Source: CAZBWP01 sp964630265 (GTDB lineage: Bacteria; Pseudomonadota; Alphaproteobacteria; Rhodospirillales; Defluviicoccaceae). Taken from it: a stretch of 64,000 nt of DNA. Shown in pieces: positions 1-7,165 of the stretch; the first letter of the stretch is position 1; each line of letters begins with the position of its first letter. Under the pieces are notes generated by a model, which saw only the letters and a program-made list of their open reading frames with translations, did not search any database and was not told where the DNA came from. Location: NCBI GenBank assembly GCA_964630265.1, contig CAZVRW010000002.1:24164-88163 (forward strand), given 5' to 3'. A program made the position numbers and the translations under genes.

Positions 1-51
1 ACCTTGACGTCAGACCATAGATCGGTCAAATCGATTTTTAGCGACTGTACG

Positions 52-66
52 ATAGCTTCCTCCTAT
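52..66. promoter_or_regulatory. OxyR-type palindrome ATAG-N7-CTAT upstream of the LysR gene
   Basis: The sequence is ATAG, seven bases, CTAT, and the flanks extend it to a 6-bp perfect inverted repeat (CGATAG / CTATCG). This is the half-site spacing described for OxyR. It lies about 110 bp before the start of the OxyR-like gene, so autoregulation is the natural inference. Only one complete pair is seen here; classical OxyR operators have two in tandem. Confidence 0.55.
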
Positions 67-176
67 CGATGCCTCGCCCCGACCCAGGTTCTGCCGCGGA
101 CCGCCGGACGAGTAGCTCGCGACCTTGGGGACGTCGTCCAGGTGTTTTCGTTCTCGTCATCCGCGGGGGTGAGCCC

Positions 177-1106
177 ATGCCGACACTGCGCCAGTTCCGC
201 TACCTCGTCGCCGTCGCCGATCAGCTCAACTTCCATCGGGCGGCCGAGGTGTGCCACGTCAGTCAGCCGACCCTGAGCGACCAGATCCGAGAACTGGAGG
301 AGCGTCTGCGGGTCCAGCTCGTCGAGCGGAGCCGGCGGCGCGTCGTGCTGACGCCGATCGGCCGCGAGGTCGTGGACAAGGCCAGGCGGGTTCTCAGGGA
401 CGTCCAGGACATCATCGACCTGACGGAGCGCGGGCGCCACATTCTAGAAGGCACCCTCCGGCTCGGGGTGCTTCCCTCCATCGGGCCGTATCTTTTGCCG
501 CAGGTCCTGCCCTACCTGCACCAGCGCTATCCCGCCCTGACCCTCTATCTGCGGGAAGGAACCGCTGCCGACCTGCTCCACCGCCTCGAGAGCGGCGACC
601 TGGATCTGCTGATCTTCCCGGTTCCCGTGAAACGCCAGGGCTTCGCCTCCGTAGGGGTGTTTCGCGAACCGCTGCGGCTCGCCCTGCCGAGCGATCACCA
701 ACTGGCCCAGAAGGTGGAGCTGGACGCCGCCGATCTGCGCGGCCTCACCGTGTTGGCATTGGAGCCGGGGCACAGCTTGCACGGCTCGGTGATCGCCCTC
801 TGCCGCGAGTTTGGGGCGACGCCGTTGCTCGACTTCGCGACCACCAGCCTGGACACACTGCGGCAGATGGCGGCGATGGGCGTCGGAGCGACATTCCTGC
901 CCGTCCTGTACGTCCGCAGCGAAGCGAAGCAGGATACCCGGTTGGCGATCCGACCGTTCCGCCCGCCAGGACCGAGCCGGGACATCGGCATCGTTTGGCG
1001 GGAAGCGTCGGCGCGCCGCTCGGAGTATCTCGCGTTGGCCACACACATGCGCGACGTGCTGATCGATCGGGTCCCTGAGGTGAGCGTGCTGGCGATGGCA
1101 AAATGA
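177..1106 (+). CDS. OxyR-like LysR-family transcriptional regulator lacking the peroxidatic Cys
   Basis: This 309-residue LysR-type regulator has a winged helix-turn-helix at residues 3-62 (CHVSQPTLS at 26-34) and a periplasmic-binding-like effector domain at 92-300. The effector domain aligns with E. coli OxyR: the stretch EPGHSLHGSVIALC matches the redox segment EDGHCLRDQAMGFC. The peroxidatic Cys199 equivalent is Ser200, while the resolving Cys208 equivalent is kept as Cys209. The classical C199-C208 disulfide switch therefore cannot form. I chose the ATG at 177 because GGGGGTGAG precedes it and LysR proteins begin almost directly with the HTH; an in-frame ATG at 69 would add 36 low-complexity residues. 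OxyR-type palindromes lie upstream (52-66) and at the stop codon (1106-1120). The LysR assignment is secure; the inducer is unknown. Confidence 0.9.
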   Translation: MPTLRQFRYLVAVADQLNFHRAAEVCHVSQPTLSDQIRELEERLRVQLVERSRRRVVLTPIGREVVDKARRVLRDVQDIIDLTERGRHILEGTLRLGVLPSIGPYLLPQVLPYLHQRYPALTLYLREGTAADLLHRLESGDLDLLIFPVPVKRQGFASVGVFREPLRLALPSDHQLAQKVELDAADLRGLTVLALEPGHSLHGSVIALCREFGATPLLDFATTSLDTLRQMAAMGVGATFLPVLYVRSEAKQDTRLAIRPFRPPGPSRDIGIVWREASARRSEYLALATHMRDVLIDRVPEVSVLAMAK

Positions 1107-1120
1107 TAGAGATTTCCTAT
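1106..1120. promoter_or_regulatory. second OxyR-type palindrome ATAG-N7-CTAT
   Basis: It begins on the last base of the regulator's TGA stop and reads ATAG, AGATTTC, CTAT. Flanking bases make a 6-bp inverted repeat (TGATAG / CTATCA). It has the same geometry as the box at 52-66 and lies about 150 bp before the DUF1476 gene. It is therefore a candidate operator for the DUF1476 and stress-protein genes, inferred from motif and position only. Confidence 0.5.
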
Positions 1121-1266
1121 CAAAAGCCGTTTACAAATCGATTTGATCCATCAGCCCTCATCAGCCAAATAAATATCATCGGTCGGCTGGGTATGCGCAT
1201 CCACGGTCGACGCGATTCGAGCCCGTGCGCTGCCTCGCGCCGGCCGAAAGGAGAAAGGAGGGAGTG

Positions 1267-1614
1267 ATGATCGAACTCAGGAAGATCGCCGATTTCGAGA
1301 TCGCCAAGATGGCGTCCTCGCTGGAGCTCGCGTTTCGGATTCGCAGCCGTCGCAACCGGTTGCTGGGACTGTGGGCCGCATCCCACCTCGGTCTGAGCGA
1401 TGTCGACGCCGACGTCTATGCGCGGGACCTCGTCTCCGCCGGCGTCCACCGCTCCGGCGACGATCATATCGTCCAGCGGATCCGCCAGGATTTTGCGATC
1501 CACAAGGTGCGTCTCGGCGTCGCCGCCATCCGCCGCGAAATGGATCGCTTGGCCGGGCTCGCCACCATGGAGTACGGCATGACGGACGAGCATCCCTGTT
1601 CGGCGGCAGCATAG
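1267..1614 (+). CDS. DUF1476 family protein (ATP synthase zeta-subunit-like), diverged N-terminus
   Basis: This 115-residue protein carries the DUF1476 core: RRNRLLGLWAASHLGLS at about 31-47, then a Y-A-(K/R)-D-(L/V)-V segment and a C-terminal IRREMDRL helix. In Paracoccus the family member is the zeta inhibitor of F1Fo-ATPase. Its inhibitory N-terminal segment usually reads like DREKAFEAKFAHDEE. Here that stretch is replaced by MIELRKIADFEIAKMASS, so the ATPase-inhibitor role is doubtful and a regulatory paralogue is more likely. A very strong ribosome site (AAAGGAGGG) ends 5 bases before the ATG; a GTG one codon earlier is possible. The tandem USP gene follows. Confidence 0.75.
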   Translation: MIELRKIADFEIAKMASSLELAFRIRSRRNRLLGLWAASHLGLSDVDADVYARDLVSAGVHRSGDDHIVQRIRQDFAIHKVRLGVAAIRREMDRLAGLATMEYGMTDEHPCSAAA

Positions 1615-1700
1615 CGACCGCTCGATCACGGACGGTCGGGCGCCATCGGTCACCCGGTACGGTTGCCCGCGGAGAGTGCCACTGTGTCTGGGGGGAAGAG

Positions 1701-2627
1701 GTGAAGCGCTTCAAAGACATCCTCGTCATCCCGGGGCGTCCCGATGCCGACGACCCGGCGATCCAGCGAGCGGCCAACCTCGCCGTGGCCAATGGAGCAC
1801 GCCTGACCATCGCGGGGCTGCTGGAAGCATTGGAGACGCCGGAGTACCTGATCCCGCTGCGGACCGAGGCGATCGAGACATTGAATTGCCGGCTGGATGC
1901 GGCCGCCCAGCCGGCCCGCGACCGCGGCGTGAGCGTCCGCACCAGGATCCTGATCGGTCGACCGTTCCTGGAGATCATCCGCGCCGTGCTGGTCGAACGG
2001 CACGATCTGGTCGTAAAAATTGGACGCGGGCGCGATCACGCTTCGGCCGGGATGTTCGGCTCGACGGCGCTGCATCTTCTCCGCAAATGCCCGTGTCCCG
2101 TTTGGATCCTCGATCCGCGGCCGGTATCCGGGCGCCATGGGATCCTCGCCGCCGTCGATCCCAGCGGTACCGACCCGGAAGAACAGTCCGTCAATCGCAA
2201 GATCCTGGAACTGGCCAGTTCCCTGTCGAACCTGGAAGTCGCGCCGCTGCACATCGTGCACGCGTGGCAGGTGCCCTTCGAGGACATGATCCGTCGCTCC
2301 TCGTTTCTCCGCGTCTCGGAGACCGAAGCGAGCAGCTACATCCAGGGCATCCAGGAGCGGCACCGCGCACGCATCGACGCGCTGGTCGAACCGTTCCGCC
2401 GGATCAGCCCGGGGCTCTCCGTCCACTTCGTCAAAGGCCTCCCGGAAAGCGTGATCGCCGACATCGCCGAGCGTCACCGCATCGAGATCGTGGTGATGGC
2501 GTCCATGGCGCGCACCGGAATCCCGGGGCTGTTGATCGGGAATACCGCCGAAAGCGTGCTCGGCCACCTGGACCGCTCGATCCTGACCGTCAAGCCCGAC
2601 GCCTTCGTCTCGCCGGTCGCGGCATGA
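1701..2627 (+). CDS. tandem universal stress protein (UspE-like)
   Basis: The product is 308 residues with two Usp (alpha/beta, Rossmann-like) domains, at about 1-145 and 150-305. The second ends with the ATP-binding-type signature around MASMARTGIPGLLIGNTAES and then ILTVKP. The first has a less clear nucleotide loop (GRGRDHASAGMFGST). The start is a GTG at 1701 behind GGGGGGAAGAG; no ATG gives a sensible N-terminus. UspE-type proteins are cytoplasmic stress factors. The gene sits 86 bp after the DUF1476 gene, probably in the same transcript, next to the OxyR-like regulator and just before the nif region. Tandem USPs next to low-oxygen regulons are common, but a specific role here is inference. 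Confidence 0.85.
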   Translation: MKRFKDILVIPGRPDADDPAIQRAANLAVANGARLTIAGLLEALETPEYLIPLRTEAIETLNCRLDAAAQPARDRGVSVRTRILIGRPFLEIIRAVLVERHDLVVKIGRGRDHASAGMFGSTALHLLRKCPCPVWILDPRPVSGRHGILAAVDPSGTDPEEQSVNRKILELASSLSNLEVAPLHIVHAWQVPFEDMIRRSSFLRVSETEASSYIQGIQERHRARIDALVEPFRRISPGLSVHFVKGLPESVIADIAERHRIEIVVMASMARTGIPGLLIGNTAESVLGHLDRSILTVKPDAFVSPVAA

Positions 2628-2726
2628 GAACCGTCGGCGACGGCGCGGCTCACCGTCGCAGAAATTGTGCAAGTGCCCAACAAGCGATCACCCGCATTGT
2701 CCTCGTTTTGCCGCCGCATCCCGTTA

Positions 2727-2756
2727 CCTGTTGTGATTACTAGAGAAAATAACAGG
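2727..2756. repeat. inverted repeat CCTGTT-N18-AACAGG before the nifA promoter
   Basis: Two 6-bp arms, CCTGTT (2727-2732) and AACAGG (2751-2756), flank 18 AT-rich bases a few bases upstream of the -24/-12 promoter of nifA. It could be an operator half-site pair or chance. It is not a NifA site, because TGT is not followed by ACA at 10 bases. The rest of 2628-2762 shows nothing I can name. Confidence 0.25.
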
Positions 2757-2762
2757 CAAGCG

Positions 2763-2780
2763 TTGGCATGGAAATTGCTT
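2763..2780 (+). promoter_or_regulatory. sigma-54 (-24/-12) promoter for nifA
   Basis: TTGGCATGGAAATTGCTT contains GG-N10-GC at 2765-2778, matching the sigma-54 consensus TGGCAC-N5-TTGC. It lies about 300 bp before the nifA start. No perfect TGT-N10-ACA site is found upstream, so the activator is more likely NtrC or another enhancer-binding protein than NifA itself. About 290 bp of untranslated leader would follow. Confidence 0.7.
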
Positions 2781-3075
2781 ATTTGATGGATGCAAATGGG
2801 TGCGGGGGAGCATTCAGGGAACATCGCGGCCACGACGGCAAGGGAGCCTTCGACAAGTGTGGAACCTGATCGCAGACCATCGCGAGCCCCCCTCGCCCGG
2901 TGACGGGGCGGGCGACGAGCAATGTGGTGCGGACATCGGCGCGACGCACCGGATGTGCGCATCGCCGTGAACCGGTCAGGTGCTCCGAACGAGCACGGTG
3001 ACGCGTACCCAAGCGATCCGACACCTGCCGCAACACTCCCAACCGACCCGGTTGCGCGAAGGAGATGTGTTGTCG

Positions 3076-4710
3076 ATGAATTTCATGGCTGACAACAAGG
3101 CGTCGCTGTCTCTGGTCAGCGTCTACGAGATCAGCAAGATCCTGACGTCGTCCCTCGACCTGCAGGGGCGTCTCAGATCGGTGCTGAACCTCCTGGCCTC
3201 GTACATGGAGATGCGCCGGGGCATCGTCGCCCTCGCCGACGGCGACGGCGATCTGAAGGTCGTCGCCGCGGCCGGCCTCTCGGCGAGCGCCGTCAACGAT
3301 GGTGCGGCCGACATGCCGCGGGAGATCGCCCAGCGGCTGATGGCCGGGCAGGCGCCGTTCGTCACCGAGAACGTGGCCGACGACCCGCTGCTCGCCGCCT
3401 ATGTCCGCGTGCCCAACGTTCTCGAAGACGAGTCGGTGTCGTTCATTGCGGTGCCGATCAAGACCTTCGGCAAGCCTTTCGGCTGCCTGGCGGTGGCCCG
3501 GGTGCGCAACGGGGCGACGGCGGTGAAGGTCGCCGACGACATCCGCTTTCTCACCATGGTCGCCAACCTCATCGCCCAGACGGTGCGGCTGCACGACCTG
3601 CAGACGATCGAGACGCAGCCGGCGCGCGGCCTCGACGACAGTGGCATCAGCCGCTCGTTCCGGCCGACAGGTGGTCGCGAGGTCTATGTGGTCGACGGCA
3701 TCATCGGCGCGAGCCAGCCGATGCAGCAAGTCTTCGCCCAGGTGCACCTTGTCGCGCCGACCCGGTCGACGGTGGTGATCCGCGGCGAGAGCGGGACCGG
3801 CAAGGAATTGATCGCCCGGGCCGTCCACCTTCTCAGCCCGCGTCGCGATGGGCCTTTCGTCAAGGTCAACTGCGCGGCGCTGCCGGACACGCTGTTGGAG
3901 TCGGAGTTGTTCGGCCACGAAAAGGGCGCGTTCACCGGGGCGACGCAGCAGCGCCGCGGCCGCTTCGAGCTCGCCAACGGAGGCACCCTGTTCCTCGACG
4001 AGATCGGCGACGTCTCGGCGTCGTTTCAGACCAAGCTGTTGCGGGTCCTGCAGGAACGGGAGTTCGAGCGGATCGGCGGCAGTGAGACCATCCGCGTCGA
4101 TGTTCGCATCGTCTGCGCCACCAACCGGAATCTGGAGGAGGCGGTGGCCTCGGGCGAGTTCCGCGCCGACCTCTACTACCGCATCAACGTCGTGCCGGTG
4201 TTCCTCCCGGCCCTGCGCGAGCGGCGCCAGGACATTCCGGCTTTGGCCCGGCATTTTCTCGACGCCTTCAACTGCGAGAACGAACGAGCGCTGACCTTCT
4301 CCGAGAACGCCATGCGGACGATCACGTCCTGCAACTACCCGGGCAATGTCCGCGAACTGGAAAATTGCGTCTATCGGGCGGCGACGATGACTCGTGGCAA
4401 CGTCATCGATGATGTCAACCTGCCCTGCCAGAGCAGCTTCTGCCACTGTGCCGCGCTGGTCCCGCAGCTCGCGTTCGGCCGGGAGGAGGATGAGCCGGCG
4501 GCGCCGCCATCCGGCATCAATGGCGAGCCCGACTGGCAGAGCCTCGACGATCTCCAGGATTTGGACGCGCTGCCGCAGCGCGAACGGCTGATCCGGGTGA
4601 TGGAGAAGGCGGGCTGGGTTCAGGCCAAGGCGGCGCGCATGCTGGGCATCACGCCGCGGCAGATCGGCTACGCGTTGCGCAAGCACAATGTGACCATCAA
4701 GCGACTGTAG
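3076..4710 (+). CDS. nifA: NifA, sigma-54-dependent activator of nif genes
   Basis: NifA is a 544-residue enhancer-binding activator of sigma-54 RNA polymerase at nif promoters. The N-terminal GAF domain covers about 15-170. The AAA+ domain covers about 205-440, with Walker A GESGTGKE at 237-244, the sigma-54-contact motif GAFTGA at 284-289 and Walker B FLDEIGD near 306-312. A Fis-type helix-turn-helix ends the protein. After the AAA+ domain, Cys419-X11-Cys431-X19-Cys451-X4-Cys456 forms the cysteine signature of oxygen-sensitive NifA proteins, and one more Cys follows at 458. The ATG at 3076 is chosen because GAAGGAG lies 11 bases before it; the in-frame GTG at 3067 is too close. It is probably controlled from the sigma-54 promoter at 2763. 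Products of this gene should act at the TGT-N10-ACA sites in this window. Confidence 0.97.
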   Translation: MNFMADNKASLSLVSVYEISKILTSSLDLQGRLRSVLNLLASYMEMRRGIVALADGDGDLKVVAAAGLSASAVNDGAADMPREIAQRLMAGQAPFVTENVADDPLLAAYVRVPNVLEDESVSFIAVPIKTFGKPFGCLAVARVRNGATAVKVADDIRFLTMVANLIAQTVRLHDLQTIETQPARGLDDSGISRSFRPTGGREVYVVDGIIGASQPMQQVFAQVHLVAPTRSTVVIRGESGTGKELIARAVHLLSPRRDGPFVKVNCAALPDTLLESELFGHEKGAFTGATQQRRGRFELANGGTLFLDEIGDVSASFQTKLLRVLQEREFERIGGSETIRVDVRIVCATNRNLEEAVASGEFRADLYYRINVVPVFLPALRERRQDIPALARHFLDAFNCENERALTFSENAMRTITSCNYPGNVRELENCVYRAATMTRGNVIDDVNLPCQSSFCHCAALVPQLAFGREEDEPAAPPSGINGEPDWQSLDDLQDLDALPQRERLIRVMEKAGWVQAKAARMLGITPRQIGYALRKHNVTIKRL

Positions 4711-4717
4711 GCCGTTG

Positions 4718-4743
4718 GCGGTGGCGGCGATTACCGCCGCCGC
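4718..4743 (+). terminator. stem-loop just after nifA
   Basis: A 10-bp stem with one T-G wobble (GCGGTGGCGG / CCGCCGCCGC) and a 6-base loop begins 7 bases after the nifA stop. There is no T-run, so it may be a weak terminator or an mRNA 3'-end stabiliser rather than a full intrinsic terminator. Confidence 0.35.
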
Positions 4744-4765
4744 AGGGCGCCATGGCACGACGGGG

Positions 4766-4800
4766 TGTCGGGTGTCGGACAAACTGTCGGGAGGCCGACA
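4766..4800. promoter_or_regulatory. two tandem NifA upstream activator sites for nifB
   Basis: Two perfect TGT-N10-ACA palindromes lie at 4766-4781 and 4785-4800, with start points 19 bp apart, so on nearly the same helix face. Their centres are about 66-85 bp upstream of the -24 element of nifB. This matches the NifA site definition exactly. A near-perfect IHF match (AATCAT-AATG-TTA, one mismatch) is at 4839-4851 but lies very close to the promoter. Confidence 0.8.
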
Positions 4801-4856
4801 CCCACACGGCCCCGCCCTCTCACCATAAAATCTCTATAAATCATAATGTTATGAAT

Positions 4857-4874
4857 CTGGCATGATCCTTGCTC
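4857..4874 (+). promoter_or_regulatory. sigma-54 (-24/-12) promoter for nifB-fdxN-nifZ-nifT
   Basis: CTGGCATGATCCTTGCTC has GG at 4859-4860 and GC at 4871-4872, the required 10-base gap. Transcription should start near 4884. This rules out the in-frame GTG at 4876 as the nifB start and supports the GTG at 4924. Confidence 0.85.
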
Positions 4875-4923
4875 AGTGTTTCTTGAGCGGACCAGGGCAG
4901 TCGCCCCAGTGGAGGATCCCGAC

Positions 4924-6405
4924 GTGAGCACCATCGTCCCCCTCAGCGAGATTCTGACGCGGCCGAGCGGCGCCGCAGGCCCGCGGCGCGCCGCCGGAGC
5001 CGCCTGCTCGGCCGGCTCCTGCGGCAGCGGCGGTGAGAGCGCGCCGCTGCCTGAGCACATCCGGGCGAAGGTCGAGGACCATCCGTGCTACAGCGAGGAC
5101 GCGCATCACTTCTTCGCGCGCATGCACGTGGCGGTGGCCCCCGCCTGCAACATCCAGTGCAACTATTGCCATCGCAAGTACGACTGCGCCAACGAGAGCC
5201 GCCCAGGGGTGGTCAGCGAGCGGCTGACGCCGGAGCAGGCGGCGCGCAAGGTGGCGGCGGTGGCGGCCGAACTGCCGCAGCTGTCGGTGGTCGGCATCGC
5301 CGGTCCCGGCGATGCGCTCGCCGATGCGCGGCGGACCTTCGAGACGTGCGCGCGGGTCGCCGAGGTGTTGCCGGATGTCAAGCTGTGCCTGTCGACCAAC
5401 GGCCTTGCGCTGCCGGAGCATGTGGAGACCATTCGGGCCCACGGCATCGACCACGTGACGATCACCATCAACGCGTTGGATCCCGAGGTTGCCGAGCGGA
5501 TCTATGCCTGGGTGGCATGGGGCGGAAAGCGGCTCACCGGCCGCGCCGCCGCCCGGGTGCTGCTGGAGCGCCAGTGGGCGGGCCTCGACGCGTTGGTCGC
5601 CGCCGGGATCCTGGTGAAGGTCAACTCGGTGATGGTCCCCGGTATCAACGACGACCACCTGCCGGCGGTCAACGCCGAGGTGAAACGCCGTGGCGCCTTC
5701 CTGCACAACATCATGCCGCTGATCTCGGCGCCCGAGCACGGCACGCATTTCGGCTTGACCGGCCAGCGCGGGCCGACGGCCGGGGAACTGAAGGGGCTGC
5801 AGGACCGGATCGGTGGCGGTGGCCGCCTGATGAAACACTGCCGACAGTGCCGGGCCGACGCCGTCGGCCTGCTCGGGGAGGACCGGGGCCGGGAGTTCTC
5901 CCTGGAGGCCCTGCCCGAACGGCCCGAGGTCGATGTCGCCGGTCGGCGCGCCTACCGCGCGGTGATCGAGCGGGAGCGGGCGCACCGCAGCTCCGCCCAT
6001 TCAGCCGCCGTCGCCGACCTCGCCGGTGTCGGCAGCGACGACCGCCGGCTGGTGGCGGTCTGCACCAAGGGTAGCGGGCGGATCAACCAGCACTTCGGCC
6101 ACGCCCGAGAATTCCAGGTGTTCGAGGTCGACGGGTCCGGCGTGCGTCTCGCCGGCACCCGCCGCGTCGACCACTACTGCTCGGGCGGTGCCGGTGACGA
6201 CGATATCCTGGAGCACACCATCGCCGCCCTCGAGGGCATCGACATGGTGCTGTGCGCCCGCATCGGCGCCTGTCCCAGCGAACGGCTCGCCGCCGCCGGC
6301 ATCCGCGTCTCCGACCGTTTCGCCCATGAATACATCGAACCGGCCGTCGCCGCGGCCTTCATCGAAGACGTGGCGGCATCACACGCGCTGGCCGCATCGG
6401 CCTGA
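4924..6405 (+). CDS. nifB: NifB, radical SAM FeMo-cofactor core synthase with C-terminal NifX domain
   Basis: NifB builds the 8Fe-9S-C core (NifB-co) of FeMo-co using S-adenosylmethionine. The 493-residue protein has the radical SAM motif Cys75-X3-Cys79-X2-Cys82 (CNIQCNYC), a Gly-rich SAM segment (GIAGPGDALAD), further conserved cysteines near CRQC, and a C-terminal NifX/NafY-type domain from about residue 370 (KGSGRINQHFGHAREF). This is the two-domain architecture usual in proteobacteria. The start is a GTG at 4924 preceded by GGAGG at 4911-4915 and lying downstream of the predicted transcription start. It is the first gene of the operon with fdxN, nifZ and nifT. The N-terminal CSAGSCGSGG segment is a typical NifB feature. 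Confidence 0.98.
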   Translation: MSTIVPLSEILTRPSGAAGPRRAAGAACSAGSCGSGGESAPLPEHIRAKVEDHPCYSEDAHHFFARMHVAVAPACNIQCNYCHRKYDCANESRPGVVSERLTPEQAARKVAAVAAELPQLSVVGIAGPGDALADARRTFETCARVAEVLPDVKLCLSTNGLALPEHVETIRAHGIDHVTITINALDPEVAERIYAWVAWGGKRLTGRAAARVLLERQWAGLDALVAAGILVKVNSVMVPGINDDHLPAVNAEVKRRGAFLHNIMPLISAPEHGTHFGLTGQRGPTAGELKGLQDRIGGGGRLMKHCRQCRADAVGLLGEDRGREFSLEALPERPEVDVAGRRAYRAVIERERAHRSSAHSAAVADLAGVGSDDRRLVAVCTKGSGRINQHFGHAREFQVFEVDGSGVRLAGTRRVDHYCSGGAGDDDILEHTIAALEGIDMVLCARIGACPSERLAAAGIRVSDRFAHEYIEPAVAAAFIEDVAASHALAASA

Positions 6406-6444
6406 CGCCTCCCACGACGACCCACAGCGAAAGGACGACACCTC

Positions 6445-6636
6445 ATGGCTTACGCGATCAAAGCAAGCGAATGCACCGTCTGCGGTTCCTGCGAATTCGA
6501 CTGCCCGAACGGTGCGCCCAAAATGAAGGGCGATGCCTACATCATCGACGCCGCCAAGTGCACGGAATGCGAAGGCCTGTTCGACACGCCGCAGTGTGTC
6601 GCCGCATGTCCGGCCGATTGCATCGTCCGGGTCTGA
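6445..6636 (+). CDS. fdxN: FdxN-type 2[4Fe-4S] ferredoxin
   Basis: This small ferredoxin of 63 residues has two cluster motifs. The first is CTVCGSCEFDCP (C-X2-C-X2-C-X3-C-P). The second, CTECEGLFDTPQCVAACP, has the longer insert between the second and third Cys that is typical of NifB-linked ferredoxins. FdxN-type proteins donate electrons to nitrogenase or to NifB. It follows nifB by 39 bp in the same operon and has AAAGGA before the ATG. Soluble and cytoplasmic. Confidence 0.93.
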   Translation: MAYAIKASECTVCGSCEFDCPNGAPKMKGDAYIIDAAKCTECEGLFDTPQCVAACPADCIVRV

Positions 6637-6682
6637 TCCCGGCGGCGGTGCGGCTTGGCACCCATCCGGTGGACGGTGACGC

Positions 6683-6946
6683 ATGACCGACACCCATCCC
6701 ATGGAGATCTACGATCCTCCGGTGTTCGAGATCGGACAGAAGGTTCGGTCTCGAACGGCGATCCGTAACGATGGAACCATGCCCGGCGTGAAGATGGGCG
6801 AGGTGATCGTCGAGACGGGCGATGTCGGCTATGTCGCCAACATCGGCGAGCACCTGCAACGCTACTATGTCTATACGGTCGATTTCGTGGCGCGCGGGCG
6901 CTTCGTCGGCATGCGTCGCCACGAGATCGAGGTTTTGGAGGACTGA
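6683..6946 (+). CDS. nifZ: NifZ, P-cluster maturation protein
   Basis: The 87-residue product matches NifZ: the N-terminal segment Y-x-P-P-V-F-E-x-G-Q-K-V-R-S, the central GEVIVETGDVGYV and the C-terminal YVYTVDF...RR-E-I-E-V. NifZ acts in formation of the second P-cluster of the MoFe protein. Its stop codon directly touches the ATG of nifT with no gap, which indicates translational coupling within the nifB operon. Confidence 0.93.
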   Translation: MTDTHPMEIYDPPVFEIGQKVRSRTAIRNDGTMPGVKMGEVIVETGDVGYVANIGEHLQRYYVYTVDFVARGRFVGMRRHEIEVLED

Positions 6947-7165
6947 ATGAAAGTCACCATCAGCCGCAGCGGCGAGGGGTTCGCGGCGTACGTCGCCAAG
7001 AAGGACCTGGAAGAGCCGGTTGTTGACCGGCAGCACCCGGAGTTGTGGGGCGGCTGGATCGAGTTGTCGAACGGCTGGCGGCTCGATCTGCCGCCGATGG
7101 ACGCCGCCACCCGACTGCCGGTGACGGTCGAGGCGCGGCGCCTGAGCGGCGATCGCTCAGGGTGA
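6947..7165 (+). CDS. nifT: NifT/FixU family protein
   Basis: This 72-residue protein starts MKVTISR and contains AYVAKKDLEEPVV and the WGGWIELSNGWRLDLP core of NifT/FixU. Its biochemical role is not established in any organism I know of. It is the last gene of the nifB operon. Its last 9 bases overlap the 3' end of draG, which runs in the opposite direction, so the two transcripts share complementary ends. Confidence 0.92.
   Translation: MKVTISRSGEGFAAYVAKKDLEEPVVDRQHPELWGGWIELSNGWRLDLPPMDAATRLPVTVEARRLSGDRSG

Noticed and set aside
2660..2685. A NifA site upstream of nifA (TTGT...ACAA)
   Set aside because: The gap between TGT and ACA is 11 bases, not 10.
2779..4782. A 667-codon open frame on the minus strand over nifA
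   Set aside because: It is antisense to the well-supported nifA and has low-complexity, motif-free sequence.
4876..4923. GTG at 4876 as the nifB start
   Set aside because: It lies before the transcription start predicted from the -24/-12 promoter and has no ribosome site; GTG 4924 with GGAGG fits.
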